Assembly: GCF_000022545.1 (NCBI RefSeq) | Contig: NC_012883.1 | Coordinates: 1,542,276-1,606,275, forward strand | Length of the DNA stretch: 64,000 nt | Origin: Thermococcus sibiricus MM 739 | GTDB lineage: Archaea; Methanobacteriota_B; Thermococci; Thermococcales; Thermococcaceae | Direction of reading: 5' to 3' | Shown here: positions 8,347 through 15,932 of the stretch, piece after piece | How the letters are laid out: each line of letters opens with the position of its first letter | How positions within the stretch are numbered: position 1 is the stretch's first letter | Notes under the pieces: generated by a model | The model's input: the letters and a program-made list of their open reading frames with translations, nothing else | Databases searched by the model: none | Told to the model about the DNA's origin: nothing | Translations under genes and position numbers: made by a program

Positions 8347-9153
8347 ATGGACTCGGGAGAAAATGAAGAAGCTGTTTTTAAGCGATTAAGGAGAATGAAC
8401 ATTATAGCCGGCATACTACACGCCATAACCGGCGTTTCAATGCTGGCCTTGGGCTTCCTGCTGGAGTGGGAGCGCTCGGTTTACACATTCTACCTGAAGT
8501 ACGAGATCATAAGGGAAGGCGGAAAGCTGGCTTTCAACATCTACCCTGAACCTCGGGTGTTCTTCACCCTGAAGTACCTGGGTGTGCTGGTGGCCCTCTT
8601 CCCGCTGATGTCCGCGGTAGCGCACTTCACGGTGGCCGGCCCGAAGTTCGATAAATACGTGGAGAACCTGAAAAAGGGCATGAACCCCTACCGCTGGTAT
8701 GAGTACACCCTCTCCAGCTCCGTGATGATAGTGCTGATTGCCCTCTTCATCGGTGTCGTGGACTTCTGGTCGCTGGTTATGATATTCACGCTCAACGCGG
8801 TGACGATGCTCCTCGGTTACTTGATGGAGCTCCTCAACCAGTACACGGAGAAGACCAACTGGTCGCCGTTCATCATCGGCTGGATATCCGGGATAGTGCC
8901 GTGGATAGTCCTGTTCGCTTACTTCTTCGCCGCCGTTTCAGTGGCCGAGGCAAAGCCCCCAACGTTCGTCTACCTGATATTCTTCATCTACTTCATCCTG
9001 TTCAACATTTTCCCGTTGAACATGTACCTGCAGTACAAACGCGTTGGAAAGTGGAAGGACTACCTCCACGGCGAAAAGGTCTACATAACCCTGAGCCTGG
9101 TCGCGAAGACCCTCCTTGCATGGATAGTGTTCGCGGGGGTCTTCTCGCCGTGA
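8347..9153 (+). CDS. Heliorhodopsin (seven-helix retinal-binding membrane protein)
   Basis: The 268-residue protein has seven hydrophobic segments and the residues that define heliorhodopsins. There is a Schiff-base lysine K254 in SLVAKTLLAW of the last helix, the serine four residues before it (S250) and the tryptophan five after it (W259). The counterion glutamate E119 sits in RWYEYTLSSS of helix 3. Histidines H25 (GILHAITG) and H93 (SAVAHF) match the cavity histidines. The E119-K254 spacing equals that of heliorhodopsin 48C12 within one residue (E107-K241). A long charged helix 1-2 connection is also typical. GAGGTGA precedes the ATG. The function of the family is unsettled (sensor, enzyme regulator or transporter). 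The gene is clearly GC-richer than its flanks, consistent with acquisition. Confidence 0.92.
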   Translation: MDSGENEEAVFKRLRRMNIIAGILHAITGVSMLALGFLLEWERSVYTFYLKYEIIREGGKLAFNIYPEPRVFFTLKYLGVLVALFPLMSAVAHFTVAGPKFDKYVENLKKGMNPYRWYEYTLSSSVMIVLIALFIGVVDFWSLVMIFTLNAVTMLLGYLMELLNQYTEKTNWSPFIIGWISGIVPWIVLFAYFFAAVSVAEAKPPTFVYLIFFIYFILFNIFPLNMYLQYKRVGKWKDYLHGEKVYITLSLVAKTLLAWIVFAGVFSP

Positions 9154-9282
9154 GCTCTTTTCCATTTTTGCAGCACTTATACCATATCCGTCGCGAGTTT
9201 TCCGTAATAATCTGCAGAGGGTAAACCCAGTTTCCGGCACGATAGATGTTCGGTATTGGTGTAAAGACGCAAGTAATTGTAA

Positions 9283-9732
9283 TCAGGTCTCCAGTTCCTC
9301 CATGAGCTCTTTTATTCCCTCATCGAGCTTTTTCCTCATTAAGATCTTCTTGAGGACGGGCTTCTTTTCCAAAAGCTCTTCCATCTGCTCAAGGCATTTT
9401 CCCGCCCTTCCCTCACACGTGCAGAAAAAGGCAGCGTTTTTAATCTTATCTTTGTTCTGGAGCAAGTAAGTCCTTATGGCGGGAGTTACTCTTCCGTTCC
9501 AGACAGAAGTCCCGATTATCACGAAGTCATACTCGGAAGGGTCCTTCTCAAACTCTATTTCCGTTGTTTTACCTCTTGTTGCATCGTAGCCGGCCCTCAG
9601 AAAGCCAAGAATGCCTCTTCGGGACTTTTTATCTATTACCTCATCAACATCGGCGTTAAGAGCTTTAGCAATCTCTTGGGCGACTCTTTTTGTGGTTCCA
9701 CTCCGTGAATAGAATACAACGAGCGTTTTCAT
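9283..9732 (-). CDS. Flavodoxin-like protein
   Basis: A 149-residue flavodoxin-fold protein with the FMN phosphate loop VVFYSRSGTTKRVAQ at the N-terminus, an IIGTSVWNGRVTPAI loop near residue 75, and a CTCEGRAGKC segment that carries three cysteines. It probably carries electrons or reduces a flavin-dependent partner. The frame extends four codons upstream to a TTG, but ATG at 9732 begins the conserved MKTLVVFYSRSG. It faces the MarR/MATE pair divergently, so the two transcription units may share regulatory sequence between 9733 and 9813. Confidence 0.85.
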   Translation of the reverse strand: MKTLVVFYSRSGTTKRVAQEIAKALNADVDEVIDKKSRRGILGFLRAGYDATRGKTTEIEFEKDPSEYDFVIIGTSVWNGRVTPAIRTYLLQNKDKIKNAAFFCTCEGRAGKCLEQMEELLEKKPVLKKILMRKKLDEGIKELMEELET

Positions 9733-9782
9733 GAATATCCCCAACTAAAATCATCCTTATGGTTAATATGTGTTTCTGAGAA

Positions 9783-9813
9783 AAATTTTAAAGTCAAAGT
9801 TTCAATTGAAACT
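9783..9813 (+). promoter_or_regulatory. marR-MATE promoter with 16-base palindromic operator at the start codon
   Basis: A TATA-like AAATTTTAAA at 9783-9792 is followed by AGTTTCAATTGAAACT at 9798-9813, a perfect 16-base palindrome that ends directly before the ATG. The transcript would be leaderless or nearly so, and a dimer on the palindrome would block initiation. Autoregulation by the MarR protein is the natural inference. Confidence 0.6.
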
Positions 9814-10230
9814 ATGCCCGCAAAGAGTGAAAAGGCATGCGACCTCATATCGGAACTCTACTGGGTCATGAGAAAGGCCTTTGAGGAGAGGCTCGAGGAG
9901 TTAGGAGTTACGTTCCTTGAGTTCAAAGCCCTAGTGCACCTGAAGAGTGCAAAAACTCAGAAAGACCTCCTAAAAGAGATGAACGTCTCCAAATCAACGG
10001 CTTCAAAGGTGCTTTCTTCCCTTGAGAGAAAGGGAATTGTGAAAAGAGAACGCAGGGGAAAGGCATATATCGTTGAGCTAACGGATAAGGGCCTTGAGGT
10101 GCTAAAGGCTATTGAGGAAGCTGGAAAGGAGCTTGAGGAAAAGATGTTTGCCCAAATGACGAGCAAAGAAAAATCCGAGTTCCTATCTCTCCTTAAAAAG
10201 GCAATAGACGGACTGGAGGTGAGCAGATGA
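9814..10230 (+). CDS. MarR-family transcriptional regulator
   Basis: A 138-residue winged-helix protein. The recognition helix region is MNVSKSTASKVLSSLERKG and the wing is IVKRERRGKAYIVELTDKG, with N- and C-terminal helices for dimerisation, all as in MarR. Cysteines C8 (EKACDLI) and nothing else suggests ligand or redox sensing cannot be decided. Its stop overlaps the MATE gene start, so the two are co-translated. The palindrome abutting the ATG is the probable own operator. Confidence 0.9.
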   Translation: MPAKSEKACDLISELYWVMRKAFEERLEELGVTFLEFKALVHLKSAKTQKDLLKEMNVSKSTASKVLSSLERKGIVKRERRGKAYIVELTDKGLEVLKAIEEAGKELEEKMFAQMTSKEKSEFLSLLKKAIDGLEVSR

Positions 10231-11606
10231 GCGAAAAGATGACAAAGGGTGTGCAGATTTTAAGAGGCGACCCGAAAAAGGCCATAGTCAAGCTCTCAAT
10301 CCCAATGATGATAGGAATGTCTGTGCAGACAATATACAATCTCGTTGATGGAATATGGGTTTCCGGCCTCGGCCCCAACGCTCTGGCCGCTGTGGGACTC
10401 TTCTTCCCGGTCTTCATGGGAATTATAGCACTCGCTGCAGGACTTGGTGTAGGTGCGAGCTCCGCAATAGCGAGGAGGATAGGGGCCAGGGACAAGGAAG
10501 GGGCCGACAACGTCGCCGTGCACGCCATCATTCTCTCGGTGATTCTCGGCGTGGCCATACCGCTCACCATGCTCCCCACGATAGATTCACTATTCATGTC
10601 AATGGGTGCCAGAGGTGAGGCCGTTGATCTGGCCATAGCTTATGCAAGGGTGCTCCTCATAGGGGCCTTCGTGGCCGTCTTCAGCAACGTCGGAAACGGC
10701 ATCCTGAGGGGAGAAGGGGATGCAAATAGGGCAATGCTCGCGATGGTGCTCGGTTCGGGCCTCAACATGATCCTAGACCCAATATTCATCTACACCCTTG
10801 GCTTCGGCGTCGTTGGTGCGGCTTACGCGACCCTGCTTTCGATGATGGTTACTGCCCTCTTCATCGCCTACTGGCTCTTCGTCAAGAGGGACACCTACGT
10901 GGACATAACGCTCAGGGACTTCTCGCCGAGCCGAAAAATCCTCAGGGACATACTGCGCGTCGGCCTTCCAGCATCGCTCTCCCAGCTCTCCATGTCCATA
11001 GCTATGTTCTTCCTCAACCGCGTTGCGATAATGGCTGGCGGGGAAAACGGCGTTGCCGTCTTCACGAGTGCCTGGCGCGTCACGATGCTCGGGATAGTCC
11101 CGATACTGGGAATGGCCACTGCAACGACCGCCGTCACCGGAGCGGCTTATGGAGAGAGGAATATCGAGAAGCTCGAAACAGCTTACCTCTACGCCATAAA
11201 GCTTGCTTTCATGATAGAGCTCGGGGTGATCGCATTCATAATGGTCTTCGCTCCGCAGGTGGCATATCTCTTCACGTATTCCGAGGCCGCCCAGGTGATA
11301 AAGCCCGAGCTGATCTCTGCCCTTAGAACGCTCCCCATATTCCTAGTTCTAACGCCATTCGGTATGATGACCTCGGCGATGTTCCAAGGTATAGGAGAGG
11401 GTGAGAAGTCGCTCGTTTTAACCATCTTCAGAACTCTCATCATGCAAGTCGGCTTTGCTTACCTGTTCGTACACTACACTTCCTTCGGCCTCAGAGGAGT
11501 GTGGATTGGCATCGTGATGGGCAATATGGTAGCAGCACTTACCGGGTTCACCTGGGGAAGGTTGAAGGTAAAAGCGTTGAAACGGGTTTTTCACGGCTCC
11601 GCTTAG
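10227..11606 (+). CDS. MATE-family efflux transporter
   Basis: A 459-residue inner-membrane protein with about twelve hydrophobic segments in two homologous halves, starting PKKAIVKLSIPMMIGMSVQTIYNL and repeating SRKILRDILRVGLPASLSQL in the second half. The conserved ILRGEGDANRAM and MFQGIGEGEKSL motifs after the sixth helix of each half are typical MATE features. It exports drugs or cationic metabolites using Na+ or H+. It overlaps the MarR gene by four bases, indicating a regulator-pump operon. The gene is GC-rich compared with the neighbouring sulfur-redox cluster. Confidence 0.92.
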   Translation: MSEKMTKGVQILRGDPKKAIVKLSIPMMIGMSVQTIYNLVDGIWVSGLGPNALAAVGLFFPVFMGIIALAAGLGVGASSAIARRIGARDKEGADNVAVHAIILSVILGVAIPLTMLPTIDSLFMSMGARGEAVDLAIAYARVLLIGAFVAVFSNVGNGILRGEGDANRAMLAMVLGSGLNMILDPIFIYTLGFGVVGAAYATLLSMMVTALFIAYWLFVKRDTYVDITLRDFSPSRKILRDILRVGLPASLSQLSMSIAMFFLNRVAIMAGGENGVAVFTSAWRVTMLGIVPILGMATATTAVTGAAYGERNIEKLETAYLYAIKLAFMIELGVIAFIMVFAPQVAYLFTYSEAAQVIKPELISALRTLPIFLVLTPFGMMTSAMFQGIGEGEKSLVLTIFRTLIMQVGFAYLFVHYTSFGLRGVWIGIVMGNMVAALTGFTWGRLKVKALKRVFHGSA

Positions 11607-11654
11607 CCCTTTTATTCAATTGTCAATAAAGCCAAAAAGAAAAGAGAGTTCAAA

Positions 11655-11849
11655 TCAGCCTTTTCTCTTAGCTATCGCATCCGAGAGAAGTTCCCCATCA
11701 ACGCCCACATTCTCAAGCTCGTTCTCGTGGATTATCACGGTCACGTGGTGTATCTTGTAGACTTCCCTGACGACCTCCGTTATTTTCTTCACGAGCTCTC
11801 TTTTGGTTTCCACATCGGCCTTCAGTCCCTCAATTATTATCGTGGGCAT
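11655..11849 (-). CDS. 4-oxalocrotonate tautomerase-family small protein
   Basis: After removal of the initiator Met the 64-residue protein begins PTIIIEGLKADVETKRELV, with the catalytic amino-terminal proline of the tautomerase superfamily. The following VTVIIHENELENVGVDG strand also fits 4-oxalocrotonate tautomerases. The frame runs to 11861, but only the ATG at 11849 places Pro at position 1, so that start is chosen; a GGTTATCATCAA-type leader makes the ribosome site poor. The physiological substrate is unknown. Confidence 0.85.
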   Translation of the reverse strand: MPTIIIEGLKADVETKRELVKKITEVVREVYKIHHVTVIIHENELENVGVDGELLSDAIAKRKG

Positions 11850-12010
11850 GGTTATCATCAAATTTATTTTTGTTTTATTATGTTTAAAAAGTCCTTGTTG
11901 GATTTAGAGTTAGCCCAAAGCAAAGGAAGTCGCAAATATTAAATATCTATCCAAGAAATTTTTCCATTTTGTAAATAGTAAGAGCCATAACTTCACTCTC
12001 ATTAAAGGAA

Positions 12011-12229
12011 ATGGGGATGGAAATGGACGCTAAAGTTTGTAAATTCTGTGCAGGAGAAAGACTCGAGGACATTGTTAAAAGACTTAAAGAGAGAAACTTT
12101 AACGTGAGCGTCGAGGAATGCATAGAGCTCTGCGCGAAATACGAATGCGGGAATATAAATGTCATAGCTGGAGAAAAAGAGATCTCTGTAAAAAGTTTTG
12201 AAGATTTCCTTAAAGCCCTGGAGGGTTAA
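12011..12229 (+). CDS. Small cysteine-rich protein, first gene of sulfur-redox cluster
   Basis: Up to 72 residues with a CKFC motif near the N-terminus and further cysteines in VEECIELCAKYECGN, five in a short protein. The arrangement suggests metal binding or thiol chemistry. I do not recognise the family with certainty. The start is unclear because ATGs occur at 12011, 12017 and 12023, with GGGGAT before the last. The DsrE-like gene begins two bases after its stop, so they form one transcription unit. Confidence 0.65.
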   Translation: MGMEMDAKVCKFCAGERLEDIVKRLKERNFNVSVEECIELCAKYECGNINVIAGEKEISVKSFEDFLKALEG

Positions 12230-12231
12230 AA

Positions 12232-12561
12232 ATGGTAAAAGCTCTGATTATAATATCGAGCGCGGATGAAAAAGCTCTTGTAGGTTTTATGTGGGCTACC
12301 AATGCAATAAAGAACGGATGGACTCAGGACGTTGAGGTGATACTCTTCGGCCCGATAGAAAAGGCAGTCGCAAATGGAGATGAACGATTTGTACCATGGA
12401 TCGAGAAACTCAGAGAGCTGGGAAAGGTTCCACTAGCGTGCAAACGGATAGCGGAGCTTGAAGGTTTTGAAACCTCCCTCCAAAAATACACAAAAGTGGA
12501 ATATGTGGGAAAAACCATAGCAGAGCACTTAGAAAAAGGCTACGTACCAATGACTTTTTAG
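12232..12561 (+). CDS. DsrE/DsrF-like sulfur-relay protein
   Basis: A 109-residue alpha/beta protein that starts KALIIISSADEKALVGFMWA, with the strand-loop-helix of the DsrE/F/H family, an internal VEVILFGPIEKAV and one cysteine in KVPLACKRIAELEG at about the position of the sulfur-carrying cysteine. It probably carries persulfide or senses thiol state. It is tightly linked to the cysteine-rich gene upstream. Family assignment is from pattern, not search. Confidence 0.65.
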   Translation: MVKALIIISSADEKALVGFMWATNAIKNGWTQDVEVILFGPIEKAVANGDERFVPWIEKLRELGKVPLACKRIAELEGFETSLQKYTKVEYVGKTIAEHLEKGYVPMTF

Positions 12562-12620
12562 TGAAAAATTCTTCAAAAAAAGCCTTTTAATTTATTTTTC
12601 CATTTTTTATGGGTGGGAAC

Positions 12621-13871
12621 GTGAAAAAAGCCATCATATTCCTTGTTGCACTTGTGATCTTTACAAATCTGGTAAGTGCAAATGCCATGACTTACGGAGA
12701 ACTAAAGTTTTACAATCCTTCAAACGAGGAAGAACTCGAAGAATTGCTTTCAGCTCACGAAGGAGAATATTTCCTAGTCTTTTACCATTCGGAAACCTGC
12801 CCAGCCTGTACTTATATGAAGAACAACGTTTTTCCCACTGAAAAGGCCAGGGAAGTTCTGAAAGGCATTAACTTGATAACCATCGACGTGTATAGAGTAC
12901 GAGGGCTCACAAATCTCAGATACAGAGTTTATGGTGAAGTTCTCGTCATCCAACCAGATAACACTGGTTATTACAGACCAAAGGAGAGAGGGGAAGTTGT
13001 AAACGTCGGCGTTCCCGGCACACCGACAATGGTAATATTCAAAGTTGAAAATGGGGAAAAGATTCTAAAAAGCATAGCTGTTGGGGCGTTAAACCCACAA
13101 GGCCTTGAGTTTTTCGTGCAAAATAGCATCGGGGATGAGAAACCAAAAGAAGAAAAAGAAAACTCTTCCAATATATCTCTCGTCCTTCTCCTCTCAATCT
13201 TCTCGGCTGGAATTCTGAGCGTATTTTCTCCCTGCGTCCTTCCCCTTATAGTGGGAACTTTTTCACTCCTTTTTGCAAAAAGAAGAGTTGAGGTTATTAT
13301 AGTGGGTCTTGTGATGTCTTTCTCTTTACTCGGGGCTTTGGCTGGCGTCTTGGGCTCTTACATTGTCCAGATTAGAGGAGCTCTCTATTTTATAGGCGGT
13401 CTCGGATTCATCTTCGTTGGAGCTTCTTTGATAAGTGACACCATCAATCAAAAGTTTACCAGCTTCATACCTCATCCCTCGGAGAGAGTTTACTCAAAAA
13501 ATGGACACATTTACGACTTCCTGTTGGGTTCTGCACTTGGGGTTACTTGGATTGGATGTATAGCTCCATACGTCGGGTTTGCAGTTATTACAGCAGCCCT
13601 CAGTGGGAGCATCTTAAAGGGGATAATAATAATGAGCGTTTACGGATTGGGAATTGGTCTCACAATTTATCTGCTTCTAAGTTCAAAAGATCTGGCAGAG
13701 TGGATAAACAAAAAGTTCCTTTCGGGCAAGATCAGCCTCAACGAAGGTAAAAAAGCCAGATGGGAGAAAATCTTAGGAATTGTGATTATTCTTTTCGGAC
13801 TTCTAATGCTCACCGAGCTTACACCGCTCAAGCTCTGGAGTAGGATATTCGAAGAGCTCGCAAAACTTTAA
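12621..13871 (+). CDS. Thioredoxin domain fused to CcdA/DsbD-type membrane domain
   Basis: A signal-like N-terminus (KKAIIFLVALVIFTNLVSA) is followed by an extracytoplasmic thioredoxin domain with YHSETCPACTYM, then a short linker and about six membrane helices. The membrane part has the DsbD/CcdA cysteines in SVFSPCVLPLIVG and GVTWIGCIAPYVG. Such proteins move reducing equivalents from cytoplasmic thioredoxin to extracytoplasmic disulfides. The frame opens at 12609, but GGGTGGGAAC directly precedes GTG at 12621, which begins the basic signal sequence. The domain order (Trx first) is the reverse of E. coli DsbD. Confidence 0.87.
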   Translation: MKKAIIFLVALVIFTNLVSANAMTYGELKFYNPSNEEELEELLSAHEGEYFLVFYHSETCPACTYMKNNVFPTEKAREVLKGINLITIDVYRVRGLTNLRYRVYGEVLVIQPDNTGYYRPKERGEVVNVGVPGTPTMVIFKVENGEKILKSIAVGALNPQGLEFFVQNSIGDEKPKEEKENSSNISLVLLLSIFSAGILSVFSPCVLPLIVGTFSLLFAKRRVEVIIVGLVMSFSLLGALAGVLGSYIVQIRGALYFIGGLGFIFVGASLISDTINQKFTSFIPHPSERVYSKNGHIYDFLLGSALGVTWIGCIAPYVGFAVITAALSGSILKGIIIMSVYGLGIGLTIYLLLSSKDLAEWINKKFLSGKISLNEGKKARWEKILGIVIILFGLLMLTELTPLKLWSRIFEELAKL

Positions 13872-13883
13872 GGAGGTCGTAGA

Positions 13884-14237
13884 ATGTTTAGATACAGAAG
13901 AAAGGTTGAAATGTCTCTAAAGGATGCCGAAGAAAAACTGAAGGCAGAACTTGAAAAGAAGGGCTACAAAGTCGTTCTTGAGTTTACTCCAAGCGACGTC
14001 GTGAAGGCCAAGCTCGGCGTTGATATGGAGCCATACAAGATTCTTTATGTTTGCAATCCAAAGAAGTTCTACGAGATGACGAAGGCAGAATACGAGATAG
14101 GTTCATTTGCTCCCTGCCCAGTACTGCTTTATGAAAAAGATGAAAGTGTATACATCGCTATAAAAACAACAAATGAAATCGTGGATGTAATTAAAGAACC
14201 TCTTGAGGACGTTAGAGCTGTTATAGATTCTCTCTAA
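13884..14237 (+). CDS. DUF302-family protein
   Basis: 117 residues with the DUF302 pattern: FRYRRKVEMSLKDAEEKLKA, then VKAKLGVDMEPYKILYVCNP and an APCPVLLYEKD segment, matching the family's conserved core. AGGAGG lies eight bases before the ATG. It follows the thioredoxin-CcdA gene by 12 bases, so the same operon is likely. The biochemical role of DUF302 is not established; the two cysteines (VCNP and APCP) fit thiol chemistry. Confidence 0.75.
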   Translation: MFRYRRKVEMSLKDAEEKLKAELEKKGYKVVLEFTPSDVVKAKLGVDMEPYKILYVCNPKKFYEMTKAEYEIGSFAPCPVLLYEKDESVYIAIKTTNEIVDVIKEPLEDVRAVIDSL

Positions 14238-14292
14238 CTTCTTTTCCACAATTTTAATAAGGTTAAAATACAAAATTTAATGAGGTGATTTC

Positions 14293-15111
14293 ATGCAAAG
14301 AGCCCTTGTAACCCTTACCCCAAGTGAAAGCAAACGCTTAATTGCCAAAGCCATTGTAGCACTTGAAGAAGTACAACATGCTCTTGAAAACGGTTTTGTT
14401 TATATTGCCACTGGCACAACTGCTGCATATGTGGCAGAGGAGATTTTAAGAGAAAAAATCGAAAAAGAAAAGTGGACTGTTGGAACAATAAGCAAAGGAA
14501 GAACATGTGTAACAGCAAAAAAGACGTGGCCAAAACATCTCGTCCTTTATAAAGGAAAACCGTACGAAGGTGAACCCTTAGAGGCTCTAAAAGAGATGGG
14601 CCCTGACGATGTATATATAAAAGGAGCAAATGCCATAGATCAAAACTGGAATGTAGCTGTTTTTGCAGCCGCTCCTGATGGTGGAACAATAGGAAGAACC
14701 TTTGGATGGACAATAACAAAAGGAGTCATCACGATAACCCCAATAAGCCTTGAAAAGTTCACTCCTACACCAGTTGAGGTTAGTGCCAAACTTACAGGCA
14801 TTTATTCTTTTGATTGGGGAACAGGACTCTATGCTGCGTTAGTTCCAATCCCACATGCCATTCCAGTTACAGAAGTAGAGGCCTATGAAATCCTAGCTAA
14901 TGTTGATGCAATCCCCATAGCCTCTGGAGGAGCTGGAGGTGCAGAAGGAAGCGTAACACTCGTCCTTGAGGGTGATGAAGAGGATATGGAAAAGGCCAAG
15001 GAGATAACGAAGGCAGTTAAAGGAGAGCCTCCTTTAAAGCCGTACACAGAAGAAGACTGCTCGATCTGTCCGTTCGCAAAGGTCTGTGGAATTGGAACCG
15101 GAGTGTTCTAA
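14293..15111 (+). CDS. Conserved protein of unknown function with C-terminal cysteine motif
   Basis: 272 residues. The N-terminal part (NGFVYIATGTTAAYVAEEIL) resembles the strand-glycine-loop-helix of ribose-5-phosphate isomerase/NagB-like folds, and the middle is glycine-rich (IASGGAGGAEGSV). The protein ends with CSICPFAKVCGIG, a CX2CX5C motif that could bind a metal or Fe-S cluster. GAGGTGATTTC precedes the ATG. I do not recognise a named family. It is followed directly by the convergent end of the broken M24 gene. Confidence 0.7.
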   Translation: MQRALVTLTPSESKRLIAKAIVALEEVQHALENGFVYIATGTTAAYVAEEILREKIEKEKWTVGTISKGRTCVTAKKTWPKHLVLYKGKPYEGEPLEALKEMGPDDVYIKGANAIDQNWNVAVFAAAPDGGTIGRTFGWTITKGVITITPISLEKFTPTPVEVSAKLTGIYSFDWGTGLYAALVPIPHAIPVTEVEAYEILANVDAIPIASGGAGGAEGSVTLVLEGDEEDMEKAKEITKAVKGEPPLKPYTEEDCSICPFAKVCGIGTGVF

Positions 15112-15317
15112 CCTCTAGTATTTTGTCACGTTTTCCATTTTTTTGCCCATTATAAAAGTGTCTTCCTTTTTTACTGCTCCTTCAGGGATCATGAGAGGAG
15201 CATGAACCATTGCAAGTACCATGTTCTCCTTAACTCCCATCGCTCTATGGGCTGTTTCATAAATAATAACAAGCGAAACTTTTAAATATTTTTGGCACTA
15301 ATTTCTTTTGGGCGAGA

Positions 15318-15932
15318 GTGGTGAGGCTTTACCGGACTGGTGAAGCATCAAAGAAACTCGGAGTTTCCAAGATGACAATCCTCCGCTGGATAAAATCGGG
15401 TAAACTCAAAGCCCACCGCATTGGAAAAGAATACAGAGTTCCAGAGAGCGAAATCAAGAAGATTCTTGAAGGCAAAATCCCCGACCAAGTTGCCATTTAC
15501 GCCAGAGTATCTAGTCAAAACCAAAAAGAAGACTTGGAAAGGCAAGTCGAATACCTCAAAAACTACTGCTCGGCAAAAGGCTACCAGGTTGCTAAAATCA
15601 TAACAGACATCTCCTCCGGCCTGAACGAGAACAGAAAAGGACTAAAACAACTCTTCAAACTCGTTGAGAATGGAGAAATAACCAAAGTCGTGATAACATA
15701 CAAGGACAGGCTCACCCGCTTCGGCTTCAAATACCTCGAACAGTACTTCAACTCCCACGGCGTTGAAATCGAAGTAATCTTTGACGACGAGGAGAAGACT
15801 CTAGAAGAAAAAGAACTTGTCGAAGACTTGTTGGCCATTGTAACTTCCTTCGCTGGAAAACTTTATGGAGCTCGCTCCCACAAGAAAAAACGCCTCGTCG
15901 AGGCGGTAAAGAATGCCCTCAGAGACGATTAA
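15318..15932 (+). CDS. tnpA: IS607 TnpA serine recombinase
   Basis: 204 residues. The N-terminal MerR-type helix-turn-helix (TGEASKKLGVSKMTILRWIK) precedes a serine-resolvase catalytic domain. Nucleophile Ser lies in AIYARVSSQNQKEDLERQ, with later arginines in YKDRLTRFGFKYLE, the order typical of IS607 transposases. GTG at 15318 or the next codon GTG starts it. It overlaps tnpB by 20 bases, suggesting coupled translation. It catalyses excision and integration of the element. Confidence 0.93.
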   Translation: MVRLYRTGEASKKLGVSKMTILRWIKSGKLKAHRIGKEYRVPESEIKKILEGKIPDQVAIYARVSSQNQKEDLERQVEYLKNYCSAKGYQVAKIITDISSGLNENRKGLKQLFKLVENGEITKVVITYKDRLTRFGFKYLEQYFNSHGVEIEVIFDDEEKTLEEKELVEDLLAIVTSFAGKLYGARSHKKKRLVEAVKNALRDD

